From assembly GCF_011064615.1 (NCBI RefSeq), contig NZ_JAALJH010000001.1, forward strand, positions 186,001 through 250,000: a DNA stretch of 64,000 nt, read 5' to 3'. Below, piece after piece: positions 53,931 to 63,041 of the stretch. The DNA comes from Aquisphaera insulae. Its GTDB lineage: Bacteria > Planctomycetota > Planctomycetia > Isosphaerales > Isosphaeraceae. The first letter of the stretch is position 1. The number at the start of each line of letters is the position of its first letter. The notes beneath the pieces were generated by a model. It saw only the letters and a program-made list of their open reading frames with translations. It was not told where the DNA came from and did not search any database. The translations under genes were made by a program, and so were the position numbers.

Positions 53931-54331
53931 CTTGGATCTCTCTCTGAAGTGCGCCATGGGACGAGGGATGCGCGCAGGCCATCCGATGAACCGGCGTCCA
54001 GATGAGCGTACCACATCCTCCCGGGTATCGCTAATTCGGCGGCGTATCTCGGCGCGGAGGTCATGCCAGTGCTGACGATCGTATCGCTCACCCCGATCGC
54101 GGAGATTGCTCACTCGGTGCCAGGGGGTCTCGCATGCAAGGGCTCGCCCCCTCAGGGGACCTCGCGCGCCCGGTCGAATGGGTGATCGTATCGAACGTCA
54201 CCATATACGTTTTTGTATTGACATGCGGGGCGATGCCCTCTATGGTCGCGAGACTCGGCAAGCCCCGCCCTTCGTGCATGGGGAAAGGCCCCGCATCGCC
54301 GTGCATCTTTGCCAGCACCAAGGAGGATACC
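53931..54331. other. Intergenic region, 401 bp, between divergent dnaE and exoprotein genes
   Basis: It contains the promoter at 54218-54246 for the exoprotein gene and presumably a dnaE promoter that I could not identify with standard spacing. A small A/T-rich island lies around 54200. No gene is supported. Confidence 0.4.
54218..54246 (+). promoter_or_regulatory. Near-consensus promoter of the PEP-CTERM-like exoprotein
   Basis: TTGACA (54218-54223), 17 bp, TATGGT (54241-54246). The -35 is a perfect match to the housekeeping consensus. The start codon is 86 bp further on, preceded by AAGGAGG. Confidence 0.6.
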
Positions 54332-55567
54332 GTGACGTCAGGATGGACCCCGGCCGGACGGGCCGGTCTCGGGTTGGCGATCTTCGCGACGACCCTCGGA
54401 GCTCCCTCGGCGGCGGCCCCGATCCTTCGCGCCCGACTCGACGCGACGGCCCCGACGCTGCCGGTCGCCGTCACCGTCGATCGGGTCGCTCCGCCGGGCC
54501 GGACCGGCGGCGGGATGGATTCGGAACTCGGGCTTCCGGTCGACGTATCCAGGGGCGTCGCTCCTTACCCATCCCCAGTCCCCGGATCCGGCGGGCCGGC
54601 GATGACTCCGACAGCTCCGGCCTCGACTCCTCCGCGAGGCGAGGGTGAGTTCTCCGGACATCCGTTCAACGTACCGACGGCGAGCGGCGATGGCGGACCG
54701 GTCGCGGCCTCGACGGGGGCGATTCCCAGCCCTCCCACGCCTCCAACTCCTCCCGCCATTCCAACGGGCCGAGGTTCGGCCATCCCGCCTTCCGGTTCCC
54801 TCACGGACTCGGAGCGTCCGCGACCCTCGACGGCCGTTACCAGCGGGGCATTCGTCACAACCGGTGCGGCGTCGGGATCATCAGCAACGGCCGCGTCGAC
54901 ACCCCCATCCACGTCCCCCGGCCCTGCACCCGCGCCCGCCACCGGGACGAATTCTCAACCACTCTCCCCGGCACCTGGCCAGGTTCAGCCGACCGCGGTC
55001 CCGCAGGCGAACTCGGCCGCGACGAGCAATCCGACGACGTCCGTCGCCCCTCCTTCGTCGTCCCCGGGGGCGACAATTGCCGCCCAGACCCTGGCGCTTC
55101 CCCTGATTAGCCAGACAATCGGAGGGGCAGCGCTGCCAGTCGCGGGCTCGGAGGGTCATTCGGACGGTGCGGTCTTGCCCCCAGCGGCGGATTCGGCAGC
55201 GGTCCGGATCGCCATGATGGCGATGGCTTCCGCGACGATTCCCCTCGGATCGCCGTCTCTCGCATCCCATGTCGACTCGGCCCTCGACGTGTCATCCACC
55301 CCGCGGATCGTGACCTCGACGCCGGCGACGACGGAGATCGGACTGGCCGTGCCGGTCCCGGCCGTCCCGGATACCGTGGTCCCGAATCCCGCCACGCCGG
55401 TTGCGGCCTTCCGGGAGTCGATCGCGTCCCCTCTGCCCTCCGCGGTCCCGGAGACGAGCGTCCTGACGTTCGCCGGCCTCCTGGGCGCGGGGGCGGCGGC
55501 ACGGGCGGGCTTCCGATCGGTCCGAGGCTCGCGAAACCCTCGAGCGGTCGAGGGCGCGGACGTTTGA
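54332..55567 (+). CDS. Low-complexity secreted protein with PEP-CTERM-like C-terminus
   Basis: A 411-residue protein rich in Pro, Ala, Ser and Thr, with no recognised fold. The GTG at 54332 has AAGGAGG at the right distance. A signal peptide occupies the first ~28 residues (hydrophobic run ending G-A-P-S-A-A-A-P). The C-terminus has A-V-P-E-T-S-V-L-T-F-A-G-L-L-G-A-G followed by a basic cluster (R-G-S-R-N-P-R), the arrangement of PEP-CTERM sorting signals (V-P-E-P then a hydrophobic helix and arginines), with Thr in place of the second Pro. Export with membrane-linked sorting is inferred. No exosortase gene is in the window. Confidence 0.6.
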   Translation: MTSGWTPAGRAGLGLAIFATTLGAPSAAAPILRARLDATAPTLPVAVTVDRVAPPGRTGGGMDSELGLPVDVSRGVAPYPSPVPGSGGPAMTPTAPASTPPRGEGEFSGHPFNVPTASGDGGPVAASTGAIPSPPTPPTPPAIPTGRGSAIPPSGSLTDSERPRPSTAVTSGAFVTTGAASGSSATAASTPPSTSPGPAPAPATGTNSQPLSPAPGQVQPTAVPQANSAATSNPTTSVAPPSSSPGATIAAQTLALPLISQTIGGAALPVAGSEGHSDGAVLPPAADSAAVRIAMMAMASATIPLGSPSLASHVDSALDVSSTPRIVTSTPATTEIGLAVPVPAVPDTVVPNPATPVAAFRESIASPLPSAVPETSVLTFAGLLGAGAAARAGFRSVRGSRNPRAVEGADV

Positions 55568-55576
55568 GGCGGAGGA

Positions 55577-56551
55577 TCACCTGTCGGCCAGCTTGACGGC
55601 GATCTCGCCGGCGAGGCGGGCATTCTCGACCAGGAGAGCCATGTTGGCTCGGAGACTCTTCCCCGAGGTTGCCTGGCGAATCCGGTCGAGCAGGAACGGT
55701 GTGATCCCCTTGCCGACGACGCCCAGGTTCGCCGCCTCCCTGAGGGCATCATCCAGGGCGGACTCCATCTCGTCTCGATCGATCGCCACCGCTTCGGGAA
55801 CCGGCTGAACCAGGACGACCGCCCCCGGGGTCTCCAGCCTTCGGTGCCATCGGATCATCTCGGCGGCCTCGGTTGGATCATCGACCCTGTGCTCGATCGA
55901 CAGCCCCGATCCGATCGACGTGAAGGCAGGCAGTTCGCCGGTTCGATAGCCCACGAGCAGGATACCTCTCGTCTCCAGAACCTCGAGGGTCGCGGGGAGA
56001 TCGAGGATGGACTTGAAGCCGGAACAGATGACGACCGAACCGCTCGCTTGCGCGAGTTCATCGAGGTCCGTCGAGACGTCGAACGTCGTCCCCGCACCTC
56101 GATGGACGCCCCCGAGGCCGCCCGTCGCCATCACGCATGGGTCGATTCCGGCGCGGCGAGCCAGCCAGATCGTGGCGGAGACGGTCGTGGCGGCCGAGCC
56201 GCGGCGGGCCAGGATGGCGGCCAGGTCGCGTCGATTCGCCTTTCGAATCGGGCCTTGAGCCGGCTCAATCGCGTTCCTGGGGACGATGCCGGGCGGGGCC
56301 GTGATCGGCCTGGCCAGACGCTCGATTTCAGGGATTCCGAGGCCGACCCTCGCCACTCCATCCAGGACCCCGATCGTCGCCGGATCGGCGCCCGCGTGGC
56401 GGACGGCCTGCTCCATCCGGTTCGCCGTCTCGAGATTATCCGGCCAGGGCAGCCCCTGCGCGATGACCGTCGATTCCAGCACGACGATCGGTCCACCCGG
56501 GATTACGGTCGATCGGACGAAATCGGTGAGGTCGGTTCGATCTCGGTTCAA
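55577..56551 (-). CDS. psuG: Pseudouridine-5'-phosphate glycosidase
   Basis: A 324-residue enzyme that cleaves pseudouridine 5'-phosphate to uracil and ribose 5-phosphate in pseudouridine catabolism. Conserved blocks are clear: V-V-L-E-S-T-V-I-A-Q-G-L-P-W-P-D-N near the N-terminus, G-A-G-T-T-F-D-V-S-T-D-L-D-E-L-A, a lysine in C-S-G-F-K-S-I-L-D-L-P-A-T-L matching the catalytic lysine region, and G-K-G-I-T-P-F-L-L. It starts at a TTG (56551) with AAGGAG upstream. The kinase that usually accompanies it (PfkB-type PsuK) is not next to it here. It converges with the exoprotein gene with only 9 bp between stops. Confidence 0.88.
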   Translation of the reverse strand: MNRDRTDLTDFVRSTVIPGGPIVVLESTVIAQGLPWPDNLETANRMEQAVRHAGADPATIGVLDGVARVGLGIPEIERLARPITAPPGIVPRNAIEPAQGPIRKANRRDLAAILARRGSAATTVSATIWLARRAGIDPCVMATGGLGGVHRGAGTTFDVSTDLDELAQASGSVVICSGFKSILDLPATLEVLETRGILLVGYRTGELPAFTSIGSGLSIEHRVDDPTEAAEMIRWHRRLETPGAVVLVQPVPEAVAIDRDEMESALDDALREAANLGVVGKGITPFLLDRIRQATSGKSLRANMALLVENARLAGEIAVKLADR

Positions 56552-57045
56552 TATTTCCGTCTCCTTGCTGTCGCCGGAATCTGAGTTGGCTCGAATGAAA
56601 GACTGAATGAGTGCGAGGACCGCTCTTCGGTACGAATGATCCGTGCCCGGTGTCCACGAATACGAAAACGCCGGAGTTTCGGCCCGAAGTCGAGGAATCT
56701 CAGGGCGGCGATTTTGCTTGCTCTTGCAGGGCTCCTAATATTTGTGCGTTGCGTCCTTCCTGTAGGGAAGATCGCGGCCCATCCGATGCTCTCACGGGCG
56801 GAGCGGAGATCGCACGCCCGCAATCATCGATGGACTTCGAGGCGAGACTCGAGTCAAGCCAGCGCCGATTGTTGCGAAATTCCTGCCACGATCGGAGCAG
56901 GATCAACGTAGACAGAGATAGTCGAAACACGAATTGAGGATAGGAGATTCGAGATCCCTGGCGGCCCGATCGATCGCCTGCGCAGGGGAGGACCGATCGT
57001 TTCCCGCCATCGAGTTGTCCCGTACCCGATTTCCGGAAAGAATCG
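56552..57045. other. Intergenic region, 494 bp
   Basis: Separates divergent psuG and the FHA-kinase gene. Some frames pass through but none has a ribosome-binding site and plausible protein. I did not find a promoter with normal spacing, tRNA or repeat. Confidence 0.4.
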
Positions 57046-58368
57046 ATGCGAGTGATCCTCGAAGTGCTCCAGGGGCCGCGCAAGGGGCGAACGTTCACGT
57101 TCGATCGCCATGACACGTTCATCGTCGGCCGGTCGCGGTTCGTGCATTGCTCCATGACCGACGATATGGCCCTGTCTCGCGATCACTTCATGATCGAGAT
57201 CAATCCGCCGCTTTGCGAGCTGCGGGACCTCGGCAGCACCAACGGGACGTTCGTCAACAACGAGCGCGTGGATCGGGCTCGGCTGGCGTCCGGCGATGTG
57301 ATCGCGGCCGGCCAGAGCCTGTTCCGGGTCCGCGTCGAGGTTGGCGCGGCCTCGAGCGGCGATGCGAGTGGGCTGCTCGACGGCCGGAGCGTGGAGGGCG
57401 GGATCGCCGCGATCCGGTGTGCGGGCTGCGGCACCCCGGCACCGCTGGACGTGACGGTGACCGGCCCGATGAACGGGGACGCGACGGAGGTGGTCGAGTG
57501 GTGGTGCCCACTTTGCCGGGCGGAGTCCGGCGTCCTGCCGCAGCCGGTCCCCCATTACACGACGCTTCGCGAGATCGGCCGGGGGGCCATGGGCGTGGTC
57601 TACCAGGCGCGCCACAACCAGACGGGCCAGATGGTCGCGCTCAAGTTGATCATGCCGGAGACCGCGACCACGCGAACGGCGATCGACCGGTTCTATCGCG
57701 AGATGTCGGTCATCAGCCGGCTCCGGCATCCGAACATCGTGGAATGGTATGAGCAAGGGATGACCCGCGGACAATTCTGGTTCGCGATGGAGCTGGTCAC
57801 GGGGAGCAACCTCGAGACCCTCGTCCAGGAGCAGGCCGGGCACTATCCCACCACCCAGGCATGCCGCCTGATCTGCCAGGTCCTCAAGGGCCTCGAGCAG
57901 GCCCATCGGATGGGCTTCGTGCATCGGGACATCAAGCCGGAGAACATCCTCATCGCGCGCAATGCGGAGGGCCTGATCGCCAAGATCTCGGACTTCGGCC
58001 TGGCCAAGAGCTTCCGGGGCGTGGGGCTCTCCGGGCTGACCTTCTCCGGCGAGATGCGCGGGACCATCCCCTTCATGCCGCCGGAGCAGATGCTCGACTT
58101 CAAGACCGTCACCCCGCTGGCCGACCTCTACTCGACGGCCGCCACGCTCTATTATATGCTCACACAAAAGTACATCTACGACGAGCCGGCCGGGGGCGGC
58201 GACCTGATCCGGATGCTCCTCGAGGAGAAACCGGTCCCGATCCTGAAGCGGCGGTCCGACATCCCCGTGGACCTGGCCGCGATCATCATGAAGTGCCTGG
58301 CCCGCGAGCCCAGGGAGCGGTTTCCCGACGCCGCGTCGATGCGGAAGGCATTCAAGGCGTTCTGCTGA
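57046..58368 (+). CDS. FHA-zinc-ribbon-Ser/Thr protein kinase
   Basis: A 440-residue cytoplasmic kinase. Residues ~24-95 are an FHA domain (G-R-S at 28-30, S-R-D-H-F at 44-48, G-S-T-N-G-T-F at 63-69), which binds phosphothreonine. A four-cysteine zinc ribbon follows: C125-x2-C128 and C154-x2-C157. The kinase domain (170-435) has the glycine loop G-R-G-A-M-G-V-V-Y, Lys200 (V-A-L-K), catalytic H-R-D-I-K-P-E-N (D295), and D-F-G (316-318), so it is likely active. No membrane segment is present, unlike many bacterial kinases. Its stop lies 89 nt before the sigma-factor fusion, same strand. Confidence 0.9.
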   Translation: MRVILEVLQGPRKGRTFTFDRHDTFIVGRSRFVHCSMTDDMALSRDHFMIEINPPLCELRDLGSTNGTFVNNERVDRARLASGDVIAAGQSLFRVRVEVGAASSGDASGLLDGRSVEGGIAAIRCAGCGTPAPLDVTVTGPMNGDATEVVEWWCPLCRAESGVLPQPVPHYTTLREIGRGAMGVVYQARHNQTGQMVALKLIMPETATTRTAIDRFYREMSVISRLRHPNIVEWYEQGMTRGQFWFAMELVTGSNLETLVQEQAGHYPTTQACRLICQVLKGLEQAHRMGFVHRDIKPENILIARNAEGLIAKISDFGLAKSFRGVGLSGLTFSGEMRGTIPFMPPEQMLDFKTVTPLADLYSTAATLYYMLTQKYIYDEPAGGGDLIRMLLEEKPVPILKRRSDIPVDLAAIIMKCLAREPRERFPDAASMRKAFKAFC

Positions 58369-58457
58369 TTCGCGGAAAATAGCTGAAGCAGCTCTTCCGT
58401 CCTCCCGGCACCATGGATCATGAGGGATGATTCAACCCGGATGACGGAGACCGCAGG

Positions 58458-61400
58458 ATGACCCGGCAGGCGCTGGCGGCGGAGAATTCGAGGGACCTTG
58501 GCATTCTCTTCGGGGCCGGGGCGATCGGCGGTCGAACCGATCGCGAACTGATCGAGCGGTTCCTGAATCCGGCAGACCGTGGCGACGCGGAATCGGCCTT
58601 CGAGGCCCTCGTCCGGCGGCACGGGCCGATGGTCGAACGGGTCTGCCGATCGGTCCTGGGACGTGCCGAGGACGTCGACGACGCGTTCCAGGCCACGTTC
58701 CTCGTCCTGGCTCGCCGCGCCGGTTCGATCCGCGACCGGGACTCCCTGGCGAGCTGGCTCTTCGGCGTGGCATTGCGAGTCTCTCGCCACCTGAGGGCGG
58801 CCGCGGCCCGACGCCGGGCCGTCGAGATCGACGTCGCCGAGCCGAGGTCCATGACGTCCGCCCCGGCTGAGGATCTGTGCGAGGTGTTCGAGGAAGTGGA
58901 CCGGCTCCCGGAGCACTACCGTTCGCCGATCGTCCTCTGTTACCTGGAAGGTCGGACCCACGACCAGGCCGCCCGGGAGCTGGCCTGCCCGCTCCGGACT
59001 CTCCAGACGCGACTCCTTCGCGCCAAGGAGAAGCTCCGTTCGCGGCTCGTTCGCCGCGGCCTGGCCCCAGCGATGGCCGTGGCCGGTCTCGAGGCTCTGG
59101 GCGGCCGCCGTGCCGACGCCGGGGCGATGGCGACCTCGGGATTCATCACCTCGACGACCGAGGAAGCGGCACGCGCGGTGATGGAGTCCATGGGCCGGTC
59201 TGCCCTGCGACGATTGATCGGTCTGGCTGGAGTCATTGCGACGGGTTTGGGGCTGCTCGCGTTCGCGTTCCTGGCGGTAGGAGGAACGCCCGACGAGAAG
59301 ACGCTCATCGTCACCGGCCGCGTGCTTGACGAGGCCGGCAAGCCCGTGGCCGGGGCGAGCATCTGGATGCCCTGGCAATACGGGGGGGCTCTCGAGAATT
59401 CCTCCCGGGCGAGTTCCGATGCCGAGGGGCGGTTTACGCTCCTGATCCCCGGGGCCTGGGCGGCAGCGCCGCTCGAGAGGCGAGCCACGATCGTCTGGGC
59501 GTATTCCAAAGGCCATTCGATCGCAACGGCGACTGCTTATGACATCCTCAACGGTAAGCCCGGCTCCCTGGAGTTCCGGCTGGGAGCGGCGACCGATACG
59601 GCTTTCCTGGTGGTAGGGATCGATGGCCGTCCTCGCGCCGGGGCGATGGTGGAACCGTATCACTTCCTCACGCCAGTCAATTTGTATGCGCCCTTGCCTG
59701 AAGGGCTGAGGACCGAGCTTCGGGTCGTCACCGAGGCGAGCGGCCTTGCCTCCCTCCCCGCCATGCCGCGGCAGGGGTTTCGGTCCGTCATGGTCACGAC
59801 GAAGGAGGAGGGCGTCCAGGAAATCCCCTTCGTCGACAAGGACACGGAGCCGGCTCTCCGATCGGTCACCCTGCGCGCGGCCGGACGCGTCGAGGGCCGG
59901 CTGGTGACCGACAGGCTGGAATGGGCTCGTGGGGTGACGATCTACCTCCGCACGGAGGAGGATCGCGGCCAGTTCGGTTCGCTCCGACTCACGGGGGCGG
60001 GCACCGCGGTCGTCCAGACCGGGGATGACGGGACGTTCACGATTCCCGCGATCGCCTCCGGGACGCTCTCGATCAACTGTTCCAAGTCACCCCCCTGGAG
60101 TGCCCGCCCCGTGCCGCCGCAGACATACCTGGTCCAGGCCGGCGAGACAACCTATCCCAAGATCCCTCTCGCCGCCGCGGTCAAGGTTCGCGGGTCGATT
60201 CGCGTGAAGGGCTCGGGGCAGCCGATCGCCGGCGCCTCGATCAACATCCGGACCGAACGAAACGACAGCGGCGAAACGGTCGCCAGCGACAAGGAGGGCC
60301 ATTTCGAGGGATACGTCCTTCCCGGCCGCGTCACGATGCAAGTGATCGCGATGTCGGGGAATTTTGTTCAACCCCGCGGTTCGCGAGAAAAGCCCATCCA
60401 GGTCGCCGAGGGGCTCTCGACCTTCGAGCTTCAACCCCTTGAGGTTGTCCCGACCCGAGCGATCGAGGGGAAGCTCCTCGACGGCAAGGGCCAGCCCCTG
60501 GCAAAGGGGCGCCTTGCCGCGAAACAAGGGGAAGACCTGCTCGGGTACGGCATGACTGATGATCATGGCGCGTTCTCCCTCTTCGGAGTCCCCGAAGGGC
60601 CCATCGAAGGTTACCAGGCCTACTTCGACGACGCGCCGGGAGGATTTCACGATCTCGTCGTGGTGTCGAAGGATCCGCTCGTCCTGCGTGACGATTCCGA
60701 GAAGGTCCCTCCCCCGGCGTCCTCGACGAAAGTGACCATCAGGGGCCAGGTCGTCGATGACCGAGGCGAGCCTGTCCAGCAAGGGCCTGTCGTGCTCAAC
60801 ATCGAGATCCCTGACGGCGTGAGGAATGCACCCGGAGACCCGCCGGGCTTCGTCAACCTGAGGAATGAGCGGGTCAAGCTCACGACCGATCAGGACGGAC
60901 GATACCGGGCGGAGAGGGTCCTCAAACCGGGAGCCATGATCCGGGCCATTGGAGGAAGTGAACCCTACACTCTCGCTGGATCGAAGAGGCTCACCTCAGA
61001 CGGCAAGTCGCCGGTGGTGTTCGAGCCGATCCGCGTCGAACGGCTGCGGTCGATCTCCGGCGTCGTGACCGACACGGACGGCAAGCCGCTCCTGGGTGCA
61101 CGCGTGAAAAACTGGGGCAATCCCGGGCCGCTGACCATGGCCATCGCCGGGCAGGGCGGTCGCTTCTCCCTGGGCGGCCTGACGCGTTCGACGTCTCGAC
61201 TTCTGGTCGAGGCCATTGGATATCGGTCCCATGGGCATGACGTCGGCCCGGACGTCTCCACGATGACAATCAGGCTCCGTCGCCAGGACCAGCCGCCCGA
61301 GGGGACGATCCGGCCTAAAGGAACGGGACTGAGCCGCGAGGAGACGCTTGCGCTGGCCCGCCGGGTCATCGATCCCATCCGCGAAACCATCCTGGACGAG

Positions 61401-62756
61401 GGCGATCGCGACCTGCTCGAGCGCGGACTGGAGACCCTGACGAAGCTCGATCCCGACGATGCCCTCCGACGCTGCCTGGCCAATGAATCGCCGTGGAACC
61501 AGAACGCCGTCCGGATCGCGGCCGTCCATTCGCTCATGTTCACGGCGCCGGATGAGGCTACGACGATCATCCCGACGATCACGAACAACTTCTGGCGGCC
61601 GTACACCCGGTTCGAACTGTTCGACTCCCTGGCGCCGGATCGCATCGGCCTGCGGAAGACGCTACTGATGGAATCTCTCCTGGACGCCCGTCGCGAGGGA
61701 GATCCGGGCCGGCGGGCTCCATCCCTCTTGAAAGCGGCCGGCCGTTTGCTGGATCTGGGAGAGACGGAGCAGGCCCGGAAGGTCATCGACGAGGCCATGG
61801 CTCTCGTCCCAAACAAGGGGGATGCGGATGTTTCGGCGCTTCGATACATCCTGCCGACTCTCGCTCGCGTCGATCTGAAGGCGGCCGTCAATCGAATCCC
61901 GGCCGCGGGTGACGAACGGGCCCTGAACGATCTGCGCGGAGCCATTGCCGGCGCCGCAGCGTCCAGCCAACCGGCGGAAGCGGAACGCCTCCTCGGCGAG
62001 TTGACCCAGAACAATTCCACGACCGACGGGCTGCTCGTCTCCGTTCGGATGGCCCGAGCGGACCTGCCACGGGCACGACGGATCGCAGCTAGGATCAAGC
62101 TCGCCAACCTCCGCGGGTTGGCACTCGGGAGGATGGCGTCCGCGATCCATGACACCAACCCTGCCGCGGCGAGAGAACTCCTCGAAGAGGCATTCCGAAC
62201 CTTCCCAGAAGTCCTGGAAACAGGCGACGGATATGGAGTCTGGGGTCTATCGGCAGCGGCCAACATGGCGGCGGCGCTTCTGCCCGTCGTGGAGCGTGTT
62301 CAGCGTGATCGGATCAGTGAATTCGTCGAGCGAGCGCGTGCCCTGCGATGGTATCCGCGCACGCTGACCGAACGCACGATTTCGATCCCGGACACGAGCG
62401 ACCTGAAGGCCATCCAGTCCGCCGCGGCACTCGCGGCCCAGCTTGTCCCCTACGATCGCGAGCTCGCCCGGTCGATCGCCGGGCCGATCCTGGATCATCT
62501 TCGCGAACCGCGAACGGAGGTCGAGCGAATCTACCTGGACTTCTACCGTGTCCTCCCCACCCTCGCCCTCGCCGATCCTCGCGGCGCGGCGGGCCTGGTG
62601 GAGGCGATCCCGGAGGACGGAAACGCCTCCCTGGGCCAGACCAGGAGTCGCGCGCGGTTGATCGTCGCCGAGGCCCTCGCCGCGCCCGAATCGCGGTGGG
62701 ACGCGATCATCAAGCGGGGCTCGATTGACCTGGAGATCGCCGAGCGTGAGGAGTGA
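58458..62756 (+). CDS. ECF sigma factor with membrane segment and giant extracytoplasmic region
   Basis: A 1432-residue chain. Residues 45-112 are sigma region 2 (E-D-V-D-D-A-F-Q-A-T-F; S-L-A-S-W-L-F-G-V-A-L-R) and 145-198 sigma region 4 (L-E-G-R-T-H-D-Q-A-A-R-E-L). A hydrophobic helix spans about 253-275. Beyond it lie four carboxypeptidase-regulatory-like Ig domains (starts such as V-T-G-R-V-L-D-E-A-G-K-P-V-A-G, V-R-G-S-I-R-V-K-G-S-G-Q-P, I-R-G-Q-V-V-D-D-R-G-E-P, I-S-G-V-V-T-D-T-D-G-K-P) and ~430 residues of helical, TPR-like repeats. A sigma factor tethered in the membrane by its own sensor is implied; how it is released is unknown. GGAGA precedes the ATG. Confidence 0.8.
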   Translation: MTRQALAAENSRDLGILFGAGAIGGRTDRELIERFLNPADRGDAESAFEALVRRHGPMVERVCRSVLGRAEDVDDAFQATFLVLARRAGSIRDRDSLASWLFGVALRVSRHLRAAAARRRAVEIDVAEPRSMTSAPAEDLCEVFEEVDRLPEHYRSPIVLCYLEGRTHDQAARELACPLRTLQTRLLRAKEKLRSRLVRRGLAPAMAVAGLEALGGRRADAGAMATSGFITSTTEEAARAVMESMGRSALRRLIGLAGVIATGLGLLAFAFLAVGGTPDEKTLIVTGRVLDEAGKPVAGASIWMPWQYGGALENSSRASSDAEGRFTLLIPGAWAAAPLERRATIVWAYSKGHSIATATAYDILNGKPGSLEFRLGAATDTAFLVVGIDGRPRAGAMVEPYHFLTPVNLYAPLPEGLRTELRVVTEASGLASLPAMPRQGFRSVMVTTKEEGVQEIPFVDKDTEPALRSVTLRAAGRVEGRLVTDRLEWARGVTIYLRTEEDRGQFGSLRLTGAGTAVVQTGDDGTFTIPAIASGTLSINCSKSPPWSARPVPPQTYLVQAGETTYPKIPLAAAVKVRGSIRVKGSGQPIAGASINIRTERNDSGETVASDKEGHFEGYVLPGRVTMQVIAMSGNFVQPRGSREKPIQVAEGLSTFELQPLEVVPTRAIEGKLLDGKGQPLAKGRLAAKQGEDLLGYGMTDDHGAFSLFGVPEGPIEGYQAYFDDAPGGFHDLVVVSKDPLVLRDDSEKVPPPASSTKVTIRGQVVDDRGEPVQQGPVVLNIEIPDGVRNAPGDPPGFVNLRNERVKLTTDQDGRYRAERVLKPGAMIRAIGGSEPYTLAGSKRLTSDGKSPVVFEPIRVERLRSISGVVTDTDGKPLLGARVKNWGNPGPLTMAIAGQGGRFSLGGLTRSTSRLLVEAIGYRSHGHDVGPDVSTMTIRLRRQDQPPEGTIRPKGTGLSREETLALARRVIDPIRETILDEGDRDLLERGLETLTKLDPDDALRRCLANESPWNQNAVRIAAVHSLMFTAPDEATTIIPTITNNFWRPYTRFELFDSLAPDRIGLRKTLLMESLLDARREGDPGRRAPSLLKAAGRLLDLGETEQARKVIDEAMALVPNKGDADVSALRYILPTLARVDLKAAVNRIPAAGDERALNDLRGAIAGAAASSQPAEAERLLGELTQNNSTTDGLLVSVRMARADLPRARRIAARIKLANLRGLALGRMASAIHDTNPAAARELLEEAFRTFPEVLETGDGYGVWGLSAAANMAAALLPVVERVQRDRISEFVERARALRWYPRTLTERTISIPDTSDLKAIQSAAALAAQLVPYDRELARSIAGPILDHLREPRTEVERIYLDFYRVLPTLALADPRGAAGLVEAIPEDGNASLGQTRSRARLIVAEALAAPESRWDAIIKRGSIDLEIAEREE

Positions 62757-62774
62757 CCGCCCGGCCCTGGTCGG

Positions 62775-63041
62775 TCAAAGATCGTCGTAGAACCGACTCA
62801 GGTCCGGCACGCCGTAGACGGGGAAGAACTCCGGCTCCTCCAACTCCTCGGGGGGCTGTTCGACCTCGGGGTTGATCATCAGCTTGATGAACCGGATATC
62901 CCCGTCCAGGTGGCAATGCCTCGCTTGTCGGGCGAGTTCCCCGGGGATGTCGTGGATCGTGATGTGCCGGTCGTTGATCTCCTCGTTGCCACTGTAGGTC
63001 CCGAAGAGCGTCCACATGCGGACGTGGGTATTCTCGGTCAT
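62775..63041 (-). CDS. Small hypothetical protein, 88 aa
   Basis: I do not recognise this protein. It has no signal or membrane segment; an acidic C-terminal half is rich in Glu and Pro (E-Q-P-P-E-E-L-E-E-P-E). The central part has an H-I-T-I-H-D-I-P-G-E-L-A-R-Q-A-R-H-C-H element and one cysteine. The ATG at 63041 has GGGAG upstream. It converges with the giant sigma fusion, 18 bp between stops. Composition fits a small cytoplasmic protein; function unknown. Confidence 0.55.
   Translation of the reverse strand: MTENTHVRMWTLFGTYSGNEEINDRHITIHDIPGELARQARHCHLDGDIRFIKLMINPEVEQPPEELEEPEFFPVYGVPDLSRFYDDL

Noticed and set aside
56636..56911. 91-residue plus-strand frame with one hydrophobic stretch upstream of the kinase gene
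   Set aside because: No ribosome-binding site and the sequence around the helix is arginine-rich filler; overlapping frames on the other strand are equally open.
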